Source of the DNA: Desmodus rotundus
Lineage: Eukaryota > Chordata > Mammalia > Chiroptera > Phyllostomidae
Assembly (NCBI RefSeq): GCF_022682495.2
Contig: NC_071392.1
Location: 81,236,797-81,300,796 of the forward strand
Direction: 5' to 3'
DNA: 64,000 bases
Part shown: positions 1 through 12,269 of the stretch, in pieces
Position numbering within the stretch: the first letter of the stretch is position 1
Layout: each line of letters opens with the position of its first letter
Position numbers and translations under genes: made by a program
Notes under the pieces: model-generated
What the model saw: the letters and a program-made list of their open reading frames with translations, nothing else
Database searches by the model: none
What the model was told of the DNA's origin: nothing

Positions 1-1085
1 CTTTCATATCATTTTTCTTTTAAAACAATATCTTTCTGCTGATACCTCCACAGCTTCTCTCACAGAAGCCTGGAGAACAGTTAATCTAAAAGTCAGAGCA
101 GATGAGAGAGAACCAAGGAGGAGCAGAAAGGACATGGAAACTTAGAGCTTAATGGAAACTCCAGACTCAAGGAAGAAAAGGGGGACTTTTGGGACTTTTT
201 TTAGGGTAGGATATGAAGAAATACTCAGGACAGAAGCTCTACTGAGGAATCAAGAGTGTCAAAAATGAAATGGGGGAGACCGCTAAAAAATGGTTTTTTT
301 TGTTGAAAGCAGTTAGCTTTCCACTTGGTTGTCCTTTGTATTAACATCTTCAAGACTCAATATCCAAACTTGAGGAGCCCCAAGAGAGCGTAGCAGAACA
401 GCTCATCGGGGCTAAGGAATGGGAGGCAGTAGTTCACTAACACAGCTCATGAAATAAGAACAAGCATGCTTGACATGACAAAACGCTGCCTTGAACAGGA
501 ATGTTGAGCCCATCTGACATGGGTTGGGAAGTCCTTGGCTCCTATGCTGACAGCCTTTTCATCCCCAGAATCCACCCGTTTAGTTACGCTCATGCTGATG
601 CACTTCTGATGGGCAGATGGAAGAAGCACAGAGGAGCCGGGCTATTTGCTGCTTCCTTGTCTGTGTCTTTGTGTCTCTGGCCAAGTCGGGACTCTGTGAT
701 TAATATGAGATACAGATGTCAGCTGTGCAATCAGTGTCTGATGCTGGCAGGCTGACAGGCTGCTTTGGCTGTGCAGGTGACAGTTTCCACTTGCGGGGGC
801 TTGTGTCAGTACCTTCCTCCACCCAGGAGGGAGAGGGTCTCGCTGTGGCAGTTCAAGGATGATGTTCATTTCCCAGACTATAAGGATGTAGAGGTCGAGC
901 TGTTGCTTGTGGGATTTTTGGTAATGTTTCTAGCACCTGAGGTAGATGCTTAACGAAGACTTGTTAAACCGCTACAGACACGTACGAACCTGCTTCTATT
1001 GTACTTTCAATCCAACCATTTTCCAAATGAGAGGAATAATTCATGTGAGTTATTCAAAATGGATACAGATTTGGTTTCCAGTCCT
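1..1085. other. Non-coding stretch, no gene seen
   Basis: I see only short open frames on both strands, all under 85 codons, with no recognisable domain and no convincing splice-site pattern. No repeat family is recognised with confidence. The likeliest reading is unique intergenic or intronic DNA. Confidence 0.6.
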
Positions 1086-1089
1086 GTAT

Positions 1090-1245
1090 CTGCCATTAAC
1101 AAGCTGCGTGACTTTATGGCAAGTTAAATATAGAATTTGGAACCTGACATTCTGCCTCTGTTAAATAGGAATGATAATACCTACCTGATACACTTTGAGA
1201 TGATTAGATAAGATGATGTATAATAATTAATATGGCTCCCAGTGG
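1090..1245 (+). mobile_element. MIR SINE fragment
   Basis: The stretch resembles the central and 3' part of the ancient mammalian MIR SINE. A 'gtgact' segment is followed by 'cctctgttaaataggaatgataatacc' -like sequence, the diverged form of the MIR 'tcatctgtaaaatggggataataata' core. Divergence is high, as expected for a MIR. No duplication remains. Confidence 0.6.
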
Positions 1246-1324
1246 GTCCTTTAAATGGTAATTATCTTTGTCTCCTTTTTCTATTCCTTTTTTAGATTAT
1301 ATATGAAATATAAACATGTTCAAA

Positions 1325-1360
1325 TTTAAAATAATAATAATAGTAACAATAATAATAAGA
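1325..1360. repeat. (AAT)n-like microsatellite
   Basis: A short imperfect run of AAT units, interrupted by single-base changes. It lies just before another MIR-like piece. Confidence 0.6.
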
Positions 1361-1404
1361 TTATATGTTATGAACCCATACTGGAATAATAGTGTGTATA
1401 TGTA

Positions 1405-1545
1405 ATATTGTTTAATTTCCCCCAAATCCTATGAGATAGATATTAGTATTATCCTCATACTATAGATAAAATGAATCATAAAGGGGTAGATTCAAATCTA
1501 GCTTTATCCACCTGTATGCTCTTAGTAGCTCTACAGATACAAGTC
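1405..1545 (-). mobile_element. MIR SINE fragment, reverse orientation
   Basis: The order 'cctatgagatagatattagtattatcctcat', then an internal low-similarity part, then 'agattcaaatct' and 'tatgctctta' follows the reversed MIR consensus. It is strongly diverged. Confidence 0.5.
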
Positions 1546-2964
1546 ACACTGCCTTATGTTAAGGCCATTGGTACAATTTTTAACATCAAATAGCAAATTA
1601 AAAACTGTTTATAACTTCTTCATTACTCTCATCAACCCCAGGGTGTGCATGCGAGTGCAAAGACCTCTGTGCAAACACTCACCTGCTACATAGCTGTTGA
1701 GTGACCCTAGAGGGACAAACCAGAGGCACCAAGTATCCATGTGGCTTCTGTTCTCAAGAGAAAGTCTCTCAAAGATGGGACTTGGTCTGCGATTTGCCAG
1801 ACAGTAATCCAGTTTGTTCACAGACACAAGATACTGCGCTCTCTGCTCTTGCCATCCCATCCCCTAGAAAACTCAACAATTGGCCATGAAGGCAGTGGGC
1901 CCTGGTGCCACACTCACTCAGTTATACCATGTGGTCATCTCAGAAAAGCTTTTAGTTTAAGGCAAGCCTGAAAAATTAGATGGTGGTTAAAGAGCGATAA
2001 AAAAAATTTGTAGTCCTTAGCTATCTCTGCTGTATGCATTCCTTCCTGCTGTCTCTCTCACTAAACAACAGATTCCTCTTTCCAAAGTCGAAAATGCAGA
2101 ATGAATGAATGAACAAATGAATGAAATAAAGACACAAAGGCAACCACAGGCACTGTTTGACCTTCTCTTTTGAGCCCAAACACTTCTATCGGTTTGCTGC
2201 ATATCCTTGGCCTTGAGTTGCCCCCTTTTTTCAGGTAAGAAGAGCACAGCAAATCTGTGCTAAAACAAACATAATTCCAGTCCTAATTCTAAACCAACTG
2301 TCTCTCTGATTTGTCTCTTTGTTCTCAGTGTCCTCAAATATAATTTAAAGGTGTTTAATTGAATGATCCCTAGGGCCAAGTCTAATATATTTTATTATTG
2401 AGGTCCTAACTCCTCTACACAGCTTCCCTGGTTGACCTCCCTCTTCAAAACACCTGGCATTTTGCTCATCGACTCTGTAACCTCATCTTAGTTGCCAGTG
2501 ACCAACTCTCTTACTGATGTAATGCTATTGCATTTTCTTCTCTGTAAAAGCTCCTCTCTTTTTTCTCTGTGACATTCTGTTTTCAGTTTTTCCACATAAT
2601 TCTTTGTCTATTGTGTTTTTACTTCAAGCTTCTCTGATATTCTGAAATTTCTGGAGACTCAGCCTTTAAGTATTGGCTGGGAGGTGACACGCGAAGTGTC
2701 CGTGGTCAGAAGAATTGTGATTTTTTGATCAGCTGTAGTAGGCGGAGCAGTTTAGCGTATGCTGAAGTTAAGGAAGCAGAAACGAAACCACCGTGATCAA
2801 AACATATCTTCTTACAATCCGCATAGCATGTTCAGTATGTAGGTACACTTTTTAAAATTCTTTTGGTAATAACTCTATAGAGTAATGAGAAGACCACAGC
2901 ACTAGTCATCAAAAAATCTGGACTCCAGCATCGGCTTGTTCTGTTCTAGCTGTGTGACTTGAGG
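1546..2964. other. Non-coding stretch, no gene seen
   Basis: There are small open frames up to 83 codons and none has a recognisable domain. A short TGAA-type run lies near 2095-2130. The stretch near 2690-2800 shares 'accgtgatcaaaa' with a site near 10563, which may mean both belong to one old interspersed repeat that I cannot name. Confidence 0.5.
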
Positions 2965-3100
2965 CAGTTTAATTCAATAAATTCAATAGGTATTTTTAAT
3001 GCCCATCATGTACAAGAAACATGCTAAGTAGTGCCGAAGATATAAAAAGAAGGTGATATAATTCTTCTCCTCAAAGCTCTTACACTAAATTGGAAGGAAG
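2965..3100. mobile_element. Ancient interspersed repeat fragment (family uncertain)
   Basis: The order 'attcaatagg...atgcccatcatgtac...catgctaagtagtgc...gatataaaaa...ctcaaagctcttacact' follows a common ancient mammalian repeat of the type '...tatgtgccaggcactgtgctag...ggatacaaagatg...'. The family name cannot be fixed by eye. Confidence 0.4.
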
Positions 3101-3514
3101 TAAGGAAGTCCCACCTCCTGTCTGTGATGATCGAAACGCATTATTTCAAAAATACCTTCTAGCATCTTCACTGTATTCTTCGATCTAAGAGATGCAAGGT
3201 AGAAGAGAGAAAAATGTTCTCTTTTTTGCATTTTTACTTTCATCATTCTGAAAGTGTGTTTTTGTCTATGTTTTTCTGGTTATATTATTGGAGAAGTCAA
3301 AGGTCCTATAAGAACCAGATAATTTTATACTGAAAACCTGCCCTGACAGTCCTCCTTAACCTCTACCCAGCTACCTAGACACTGTGTGGTTGATTACAGG
3401 CAGGTTTCCTGTGAAGAAATGTGTGGTCTGCCCCAAACCCATCCTCATGCCCAGGGGAAGCTTGCGTCCTGGTCACCGATAACACGTAGTAGCAGAGCGC
3501 CGGCCACTGTGGCC

Positions 3515-3565
3515 AGGGCAGGTGGGAGCCCAGGGTGAGTGGGAGCCCAGGGCAGGTGGGAGCCC
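3515..3565. repeat. Minisatellite, three 17-bp units
   Basis: Three direct head-to-tail copies of agggcaggtgggagccc occupy 3515-3531, 3532-3548 and 3549-3565. The outer units are identical and the middle one differs at three positions (agggtgagtgggagccc). The tract is G-rich on this strand. Confidence 0.85.
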
Positions 3566-4317
3566 AGACTGTGTTTTATAACTAATTCCGGAGACAGGGA
3601 CTCAGCGAAGCAAGCATTCCTCGGGCCAGTGAGAGAAGCTAAAACACTCAAGGTTTCCAGTGTCACTGTTGCTGAAAGCACATAGTGGCATCTAATTCCC
3701 CCTTCTCAGTTGCTTCTCAGTTCATTTTTGACACCCTACTTTAAAAATATTGGAACTTAAAATAGTATTAGTTTTGAAAGTGCCACTGTGACTTCAGAAA
3801 GGGTATATACTTGCTCCCTTCTTAAATTACACTACTTAGGAGAAAGAAATGCGTTAAGCAGACACACTGGTGTTGTAGTGGCAGGAGTGGGGGTCGGAGA
3901 GGAGAACTGCCTTGTCCCCAAGCCTGGAAGTTGGCCCTCGATCATCCTGAGAACAGAAACGAGAGAACATTCTTCTCACTTTCTTCTGCAGCCTCTGGGA
4001 CTATGTTGGTGAGAAGTGAGATTTGCCAGAAGACAGACACCTCCTCAGATTATGCTGTGACTTTTTCTGCCTGATGAAAATCTACACCCCCCTCCATGGA
4101 GCCACATCCTTGGAAGGAAGGTTCACAAAGGCAGCCAGCCATCTGTCGGGGAGCTAGATGCACTGCGTTCACTCTGAAACTGCCTCCTCCCAGACTCACT
4201 CTTGAGATGGTTCCCGGGTTTGGTGCGCACAGCAGTCCACTGTCACGTGTCTGCACTCAAATTGCATTTCACGTGACCTTGCAGTTCAAGGCTGGGCATG
4301 ATAAAGTCCCGTGACTT
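3566..4317. other. Non-coding stretch, no gene seen
   Basis: It contains short open frames only (at most 78 codons). GC content is slightly above the surroundings, but no CpG cluster or coding signature is evident. Confidence 0.5.
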
Positions 4318-4535
4318 TATGGTCACCTTGACCAGGTTTAAATCCATCCTGGTCCTGCCACTTACTAGCAAGATGGACTTTGTCTATCATCTAGACTTTC
4401 TGAGCCTCCGTGTGCCCACATGTAAAATGAATATCCGAATGCCAATTTGTTAGAATGATTGTTAGAGTTCAGTGATACACTGTAGGGGACGTGACTGGCA
4501 CCTGACCTAGCAAATATTAAATGTTACTTACACCC
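4318..4535 (+). mobile_element. MIR SINE, near-complete
   Basis: The order 'aaatcc..cctggtcctgccacttactagc', 'actttctgagcctccgtgtgcccacatgtaaaatgaa' and 'agtgatacactgta...actggcacctgacctagcaaatattaaatgtta' follows the MIR consensus in the plus direction. It spans the tRNA-related head, the conserved core and the tail. Confidence 0.75.
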
Positions 4536-6399
4536 GGTGTTCTGTGGATGTTCAGGATCTGGAAGGGTCAAGTGTGTTAAGGAAGCCACCATTGGTGTAG
4601 CCATCTCAGGCTCCAGGAGAGTGGGAAGCCAGTGGGAAAGATGACCTCCCCGTGCCTTCCCTTCTGCAGCTCATAGACCAGAGTCCTGGGGATGCATCGG
4701 GCCAACCTCGGAGATGAGGCCACTTCATCACGCAGCGCCTGCTCTTCCACTTCTGTGTCACTGCTTTGGCTGGTTGAAAAATTCTCCACGTAGGCAAGGT
4801 CAGTTCTCCTGAGGCCGGACTACTTGGCAGAGCTTCCCAGGTTAGCAGGCCACTGTATTTATCTTAAGCAAAGCCCAGAAAGCGTGCTGATTTAGAGGGA
4901 GTCCAAGCGGCTCCAGCAATACATTAGCTGTCTGAATGATGTTCCGTTCTCCATAGCTTAAATCATTCTGTTCCGTGGATCACAAAAATCCACTGCACAG
5001 AAATTCTCCCCAACAGTGCAGTGGTGGAATATCATAGATGCAGTTCTGGTGAACGTTTAATTGGCAGATGATAACTCCTGATTTGTTTCGAATGGGACAT
5101 CTACATTCTAGTGATATGCTGTGTAGAGTGGAATGTCAAGAGACCCTCCAGCCTAACAGGTGACCAGAGGCAAAGAAGCACTTGGAAGATGAACGTGATT
5201 ATTGCTTTGAAGATATTGCCATTTCAGGGCTTAATGCGTTTGCGATTAGGCACAGGAGAGTTATCTTCTATGGAACAGGAGGAGGATTTCTTCATTTTCT
5301 TAGGAAAACAGGTAATCACCAGATGTAGTCTCTTCAAATTAAATGTCTCAGTCGGTATCAGACAGCCAGCACCTGGGGAAGGCCAAACATGGCTGCCTGT
5401 GATGGCCCCAGAGAGCACAGATAAATTTAGAATCTTCACTCACAAAGAGGGGTGTGATTCCTCTGGCTCCTAGTGCTGGCTGTGTCCATGACCTAAGCTG
5501 CAATGGAGCGTGCACTGGCATCCTTTGCTCTCTGCGGAGCCCACTCACACTTCCTTCCTCCACCATCTACCTTGACCCCCATTCACCTACCACCCCCACC
5601 CTCTCGCTTCCTGACCGAGCCTCCTGCTCACTCGCTCTTATCTTTATTGTTTTCACATCTTTGAATGCAGTCGGTATTAGTGAGTTTATTGGCATGTGCA
5701 CTTGTCAGGGTATCTCTGTGGATTTATACACATGTGCATGTGTGTACATACATATGTATGTGGACTGAAGAAATCTCAGCCTAGGGTTGAGTAGCTACTG
5801 CAGTGTTGACCCCCTTCCCTTACTTACTCATACATCACTGGCATTGTTCTGGGTCATCGTGGGGAGGACTTCCCCTGGAGGATTGGGTTTGCATAGTCCA
5901 CTTCTGGTGGATTTTGGAACAAGGTACTGTTCCTACCTGTGTTTTCTCTATCTCCTCAGTAAAGCTAGCCAGGAGAAGAGCAGTTGCACATTTCGGAACA
6001 AAGAGCCACCTGAATTTTAGTTTTAGTGGTTGTTTTGGGGACAGTGGGAGCCCTCTGTGTCACAGATGTGTCAGTTTTGGTATTACAATGTAGGACAGAG
6101 AGGGACATCGTCCTTGATGACCTCCACCACGAAGGCGGCCACACAGACACCTGTGAGGCTCACCTCCCGAAATCATCATTCCAGTCCAGCTTTTTCACCC
6201 AAAAGGCAGCTCCATGCACTTATTCCTGCTGTTTCGTGGAATTGGTGATACATGTCAGGCACAGCAAAACTACCTGTAGTTATGGGAGATCATAAAGGAA
6301 TATTTTAATTCTTAAAATGCTTGAATGTTTCTAATAATATGAAATCTATTATTACCCAGAATAAAAAGAGAAAGAACAACACTATGCTATCTGAAAATT
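4536..6399. other. Non-coding stretch, no gene seen
   Basis: The longest open frame is about 120 codons (5111-5473). It lacks known motifs, has low-complexity composition and shows no conservation clue, so I treat it as chance. A short TG-rich stretch lies near 5728-5765. Confidence 0.5.
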
Positions 6400-6570
6400 T
6401 CAACTGAGTACCTACCATGGACCAGGCATTTTTATATACTTTTCTGCTCCACACTTAAACTGCACAACCATTCTGAGTGGTGGCATTACTCCTGAACGTT
6501 AGCATGGTTAAGTGACTTTCTTTATGCTATATACCTATTAAGTGGCAGAACAAGAATAATAGCTATAACC
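6400..6570 (-). mobile_element. MIR SINE, reverse orientation
   Basis: The sequence 'gagtacctaccatggaccaggcatttttatatactttt', then 'gttaagtgactttctttatgct' and 'attaagtggcagaacaagaat', matches the reversed MIR order (increasing-cell-type tail, then core, then box region). It is diverged. Confidence 0.65.
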
Positions 6571-7792
6571 TTTCTATGAGTAATCATCTGTTAAGCTAGG
6601 AATACAATGGATACAGAAATGAATTTTCTGTAGCTTTCTTCCCTCCCTAGGTCTTAGGAACATGTTAATAGGAATGAAATCCTTTTCATCTTTTATTCTG
6701 AAGTTAGAACTCTAACTCTTCGAATTCAGGATTCATACAAACTTCACCTTGGAATCCAATACAATATGGTTCACGGTAGGTACTTGATAAAGGTTGTTCA
6801 TATTGACTCTTCCTCGGTTTCTTGAAGAATGCTTCATATCTCAGCTTTCCTTTCCTCTTCCTACTTGACTTTCTTCTCTTGCTTTTCATTCCTATATAAC
6901 CTCCTCTCTCTAACTCAATGGATTAGAACTGCTTAACTGAAGTTTGTAAAGTTTTCAGCTAAGTTTGAGAAAAGCGTTAAATTCATTGGAACAAAATGCC
7001 TGTAAGTTAAAAAGTAACTATTGAGAATAAGTTCCTTTTTGTTCCTCTGAAAAATCTTCTTGTGTACAATAAGGTGTATAAATAATAACAATTGTGCTGA
7101 TAAAATATGTTCAATATGTAGAGTATTTCTAGAAGTACAGTGTATTTCATGGGCACTGAGCTTTTAAAATTCGAGCTACTTTTACAGCCCACATCTTCAT
7201 GAAATGTCTACTCTGGGCCAGAGGATGTGTTTGGGTCAGAATATAGACAGCAAAGGCATGGTTTCCACCTTAAGCAAATAAAGGTTGAATGACCTTAATT
7301 CGGGAGAATTAGGTATGTGATGTCCGGATATGTGAACGAACTGTTGCATCGCCATGTGAGAAGTGCGATGATAGAGATTATGCGAGTATTTGGGGGAACA
7401 GGATAATGGTACCCAATGAAGAACTTGAGTCGGGAAAGTTTTCCTAGAGACGTTGGCATATGGACAGGGTTTTGAAGGACCAACAGCAGGGGTTGGTTCC
7501 AAAGGAATGAGAGAGGGAGACTAAGAAGTTAGCAACTGGGTAACTCTCAAGGTTTACATTTTCTACAATTCACAGGGTCAGATTTGACTTAACTCAATCT
7601 GTTCTTTTTCTAAGCCAGCTTCTTCAAAGACATGCACAAAGTATTTCTATTACTACTTCTGTTTTTTAAAAATTTGTAACACTGTGAATAAATTCACAAT
7701 ATAATATTTCAAAATTTTAGCCCAACCTTCCAATTTTTTCCCAACCAAATGAAATAGTGGAGTGGGTTCTGAATTTGTAATGTGTTAATTTT
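6571..7792. other. Non-coding stretch, no gene seen
   Basis: AT-rich, with only short open frames (at most 88 codons) and no recognised repeat or domain. Confidence 0.5.
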
Positions 7793-7817
7793 TGATATAT
7801 ATATATATATATATATT
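7793..7817. repeat. (TA)n microsatellite at a SINE tail
   Basis: About ten TA units are followed directly by a T run and then the reversed tail of the SINE. It probably grew from the SINE's A-rich 3' end. Confidence 0.75.
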
Positions 7818-8104
7818 TTTTTTATCCTCACCAAAGGACACTTTTGTCATTGCTTTTAGAGAGAGAGGAAGGGAGAGAGAGAAACAACGATGCAAGAGAG
7901 AAGCATTGACTGGTTGCCGCTCATATCTAGGGATCAGCACCTGGACTTGGGATTATAAGCAGTTGGACTGGGGTTGCAAGTGCCAGCTCTCAGAACAGGT
8001 TGATGGAACCTTTAACCCAGGTGTGCGCCCCCACTGGGAATCGAACCTGCAACCCTTTGGTTACGGGACCACACTCCAACCAATTGATCCATACTGGCCA
8101 GGGT
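7818..8104 (-). mobile_element. VES-type bat SINE 1
   Basis: A tRNA-derived SINE read on the minus strand. On the plus strand it starts with a T-rich tail and 'tatcctcacc', passes through a GA-rich tract and ends in 'actggccaggg'. An internal pol III B-box-like motif (ggaatcgaacc at 8037-8047, reverse complement of ggttcgattcc) is present. The possible flanking duplication 'taatttttgatat'/'tagtttttgacat' is imperfect. It is longer than the other three because of extra sequence in the middle (7930-8020). Such RNAs depend on L1 enzymes for retrotransposition. Confidence 0.85.
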
Positions 8105-9080
8105 AGTTTTTGACATTTTAAAATAAGGTTCTGCTACTATGAAGTCTGAGCCAGTTTAACAAAGCTTTGCCTAGGGAATATATATCCATGTCTCCCTTTA
8201 CTGAAAAGACAAGATTTGTAATTAACATGCCAACTTTTGAAACACAGATGCTCCGTGATGATTGAAAATAATTTCTTCTCTTAAAATGGTTAACCGCACT
8301 TCCTGAAGCTTGCATATACCATCCAGTTGCTCAGCAATACATTTTTCGCAAATAGAATACAAGTGAACTCCAACCCAGCTCATCCCAGATGATGTTACCA
8401 ATGATGTTACAGATTAATGTGGTATTGAAGTCCGTATAAGTGGGCTTTCATTACTGGAGTATAACAGGATTTAGATTTATAATCTTTAAAATGCAAATCC
8501 AGCAACCAACATTTGCAACAACTTTATCTCGTTTTAATACCATAACAAGTGTAATTAGAGCCTAAACGTCCATATTAATGAGAAGCCCAGGGTTAGAGAA
8601 TAGATCAGGAGAAGGGAAGAAGGCAGAAACTAAGTAAGGATTGATCCCTTTTTCTGCAGATGTCCAGATCCCTAGTGATGAGCTTATATGGATCTTCATT
8701 CAACTACAACACGTCACATGCTTCACCTAACACCAAACTGGGCCTTTCTCCACATTTCACCCCCAACGGGATGTTCGAATTTGGGTGGGTCATTTTTTTG
8801 TCCTGTAAGTACATTAGATAATCTCTCAAATCTCTTCCTCTGTTATGCATGTGAATTCTGATATGTATGTCCTGTCTAAGATGATTGGACAGATTCTGTA
8901 AAGTGCTAAGATACTACCAGAAGCGAGCTATAGTCCTTGACAGATATTATCACTCTTTGAAGACACTCTACTTTATGAGTACACAAAGGTGGCAAATAGG
9001 TTTCCATCTGTGGGCCTCGTTTGTGGTACTGGCTGCCTAGAGTGTTAATGTTATCCCATATCAATTCTAAGATCTGAGTA
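8105..9080. other. Non-coding stretch, no gene seen
   Basis: No open frame above 65 codons and no recognised repeat. Confidence 0.5.
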
Positions 9081-9340
9081 ATACACTTAAAAATTTTTAT
9101 TTAATCCTCACTCGAGGATATTTTTTATTACTAATTTTAGAGACAGAGAAAGAGGGCATCAATGTGAAAGAGAAACATCAATCAATCGCCTCCCATATGT
9201 GCCCCAACTGGGGACCGAACGTACAACCTAGGCATGTACCCTCCCTGACTGGGAATCGAACCGGAAACCTTTTGGTGTATTCAACTGCTCAACAACTCAG
9301 CCACCTGGCCAGGGCTGGATGATACACTTAAAAAAATTTT
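9081..9340 (-). mobile_element. VES-type bat SINE 2 with target-site duplication
   Basis: The SINE body covers about 9099-9316 and ends in 'cctggccagggct' on the plus strand. Its B-box-like motif ggaatcgaacc lies at 9252-9262. The duplication 'atacacttaaaaattttt' (9081-9098) recurs at 9322-9340 with a slightly longer A run. The GA tract is short. It is inserted at a T-rich/A-rich junction, as expected for an L1-type endonuclease. Confidence 0.9.
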
Positions 9341-9439
9341 TTTAAATTAACAACCTCAATGAATTTGATACCAATGTAGATAAGATGAAAAAAATTAGTA
9401 AACTATATATCTGAGTAAATTACTCAGAATTAATCAAAG

Positions 9440-10030
9440 AGATATTACTGGTTAGAATGCAAAATGGGATAGCCCTTTTGAAAATGTTTACGAGTTTCTT
9501 ACAAAGTAAAACATGTATTTTACCTTACAACTGAGTAATACCTCTCTAAGGTAAATACCCAAGAGAAATAAAAACATCAGTGTAAAAGCCTGTATGCAAA
9601 TGTTCCTAATGGCTTTATTATAATCAACAAAATCCATAAGCAATCCAAATCTCCATCAATAGGCAAGTGCATAGCTACAATAAACACATATAATGGAATA
9701 TTACTCAGCAACAAAAAGGCACAAACTGCTGATACCTGCAACAGGCTGGATGGGTCTCAAATGCATTGAGCTAAATGGAGAGTTTAAACTTGCAGGCAAT
9801 ATATGACATTCTAGAAAAAATCAGACTATAAGGGCCGACCATTTTTCAGTCATTGCTAGGGACTAGAAACGAGAGAAACTTAAACAAGAGTAAGGGAATT
9901 AGTGGGGGCATGGAACTTCCATACACTTTGATTGTAGCGATGGCTATGTGACTCTGCACTTATCGAAACACATGGGACTTACGCCATAGAAAGGGTGAAT
10001 TTTGCTGTATGTAAATTAGGCCTCAAACGG
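9440..10030 (+). mobile_element. Old L1 3' region (L1M-like)
   Basis: The sequence follows the familiar order of the end of L1 ORF2 and its 3' UTR. 'aatacccaagagaaataaaaacat', 'ctccatcaataggcaag', 'aatggaatattactcagcaacaaaaagg' and 'gggtgaattttgctgtatgtaaattaggcctc' occur in order on the plus strand. Frames are broken throughout, so the copy is an inactive remnant, inferred to predate the bat-specific elements. Confidence 0.85.
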
Positions 10031-10799
10031 CACACATTCATAATGTGAAAAAAACCCAACAGAAGTCAATGACTTATAAAGAGAACGGCTACATAATAAG
10101 AAAAGTAACAATTCACTAAGGAATTAAAATGGGAAATTAATCTGTAATAAGTGCGCCTACCATTTAGGACATTGATTTTAACACTTGATATTCTTCCAAA
10201 AGAAGGAACGGCGTAAAAATGATGTAGCAATATAATGAACAATGTTAACTGAATAGACCTGTGTAGACCTTTATCAGCTATGACCCTGGCAGGAGACATT
10301 CAAATGGGTTAACTGAGTAGGGTTGAGTAAAGGGTCTGGCAAATGAGTTGTTGTCAGACTTAAGGGAAACCAACAAGGGAAGGTGGAGGCTTTAGGAGGT
10401 AGCTACAGTATGGAACCATTACTACTTCTAAAGGCAGAAGAGCAAGCGTGGAGGGTATCCCCGAGCACGGTGAAAGGTGGTTATAAAGGTAGCTGAAGAA
10501 GGCAGCTTTCTCACAGGAGCTGTAGCCTGTGGTGGAGAAATGTAGCCTCACAGTGAGGGACTACCGTGATCAAAATATGCTCCTCTTCGCCTCCTACTGA
10601 CGCAGTCCGAAAAGCTTAGCCTCCTTGGATGCCAAAGGGCAAAGAAGGTTAGAAGTGAGGGTAAGGGATGTTGGAGGTTGCACAGTCTAGATGGGCAGAG
10701 ATTATGCAACATAAGAACTCTGCACCCGGCAGTTAGATAATATATGCTCTTTCTAAACGAATGAGGGACATTTATAAAATTCACTGCATGCTAGAGCTT
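10031..10799. other. Unassigned stretch with a possible old repeat
   Basis: No gene is supported. The part near 10370-10570 ('gggaaaccaacaaggg...agctttctcacagg...tagcctcacagtgaggg') has the feel of an old interspersed repeat, but I cannot name a family. Confidence 0.4.
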
Positions 10800-11230
10800 A
10801 AAAAGTCTCAATAAGAATTAGAGAATTAGAATTATTTGGAACCTATTTTCTTACTATCACCCAATTGTTCTACAGAAAAATAGAAGAGGATGAAAACATT
10901 TCATAGAATTCAACATTTAATATAGTCTTCTAAGGAATTCATGCTTGACAAAGACATTAATATGGTGACTTGATCATTTTTAACTAAGTTATAATAAAAT
11001 GCTGTGTATCCAGATTTGTGGGATGTAGCTAAATCAAGGTTTAAAAGGGATTCTAGAATAAAAGAAATCATAAACTGAATGAGTTCAATGTCCAGCTCAG
11101 CAAGTTAGAAAAGATATTGTAAGACAGGATTAACCTAATGCAAGTAGGAAGAAAAAATACTAATAAATATAAGAACATAAATTAGAGAAAGAGAAAACAA
11201 CCTAAAATTTAAAATAATCCACACGACCAA
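10800..11230 (+). mobile_element. Possible degenerate L1 ORF2 fragment
   Basis: A-rich sequence contains 'gtgggatgtagctaaatcaaggtttaaaagg', 'ctcagcaagttagaaaag' and 'aaattagagaaagagaaaaca'. This recalls the part of L1 ORF2 between the endonuclease and the reverse transcriptase. No open frame survives, and the assignment is by eye only. Confidence 0.4.
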
Positions 11231-12033
11231 ATGTTAAGTCCTGTGAAAAGACAAAAGGAAAAAACGTTAGTGGGATTGATCCCCATTGTTGAGGTGCTGG
11301 TCCATGTGCAGGGTGTTGCATTAGCATAATCGCTCTTCCCCTCGTAACTCCGCCCTTGGAAAGCTGCAATTACCTAGTGCATGTAGGAGTAGCTGGCAAC
11401 GGTTAGCCGGTGTCTCTCTGTCTCTATCTCTGTTTCTCATTCCATTTTGTCCTAGTGCATGAACACAAGGGATTCAAAATGGGAAAGGAAATTAAGTGGT
11501 GAAGATACTGGAAAATAAAAAAAAAATTAAAACCAAAAAGGCCCCAAGTTCAAAGTATCCGATAAGCAGAGCTGCTATTACACAAATGCCAATCCATGGG
11601 AGACGGGTTAGTTTGTACGTGTGGATTCCTTCCACTGAATGTGCATGTGCCCAAATTAACATCTTGATGGGTATTTTAAATTCATAGGTCATGGATTCTG
11701 AATTAGTTGAATGATGGCAAGGCTAAAGAAAGATTTTTCTCTTTTTATGTTTCCTCAATCAGTTACCATTGAGTTAGCACTATGATCTTTGGTCAGCTCC
11801 AAATATGGACTCGACGAATGTAATTTTGCCTGGGATAGCTGCTCTAGGCTCTGAAGATTGTGTATTATATGGTGGGTGCGGAGTTGGTGGCATCATACTT
11901 TTAGATGTCCTGTTAATGATAGGGATTCTAAAAATGAGCAATCTCAGAGTTGTCACTGATTAATTTAACTTCCAAGGACTCAAAGGAGTCCTAGCCATTC
12001 CTACAGAAGACAGACCAAGCTAAAGCCACTGAG
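11231..12033. other. Non-coding stretch, no gene seen
   Basis: Short open frames of about 65 codons occur on both strands (11492-11692) but overlap each other and lack motifs. No repeat is recognised. Confidence 0.5.
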
Positions 12034-12265
12034 GAAAGTATATATATTTTAATATTTTAATTATTTATTTTTAGAGAGAGAGAAAGGGAGGGAGAAAGAG
12101 AGGGAGAGAAACATCAATGTGTGGTTGCATCTTAAGCGCCCCCTACTGGGGACCTGGCCCTCAACCCAGGCATGTGCCCTGACTAGGAATCGAACCAGCA
12201 ACCCTTTGGTTCACAGGCAGCACTCAATCCACTGAGCCACACCAGCCAGGGCTAAGAAAGTATAT
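12034..12265 (-). mobile_element. VES-type bat SINE 3 with target-site duplication
   Basis: The SINE body is about 12044-12253 and ends in 'accagccagggct' on the plus strand. The B-box-like motif ggaatcgaacc is at 12186-12196, and a GA-rich tract lies at 12073-12110. The duplication gaaagtatat is at 12034-12043 and 12256-12265, followed by 't/aaaa', a typical L1-endonuclease site. Confidence 0.9.
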
Positions 12266-12269
12266 TAAA

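Noticed and set aside
5111..5473. 120-codon open frame
   Set aside because: No motif and no supporting exon structure. It overlaps a shorter frame on the other strand.
7792..8106. 104-codon plus frame
   Set aside because: It runs antisense through a tRNA-derived SINE and its TA microsatellite.
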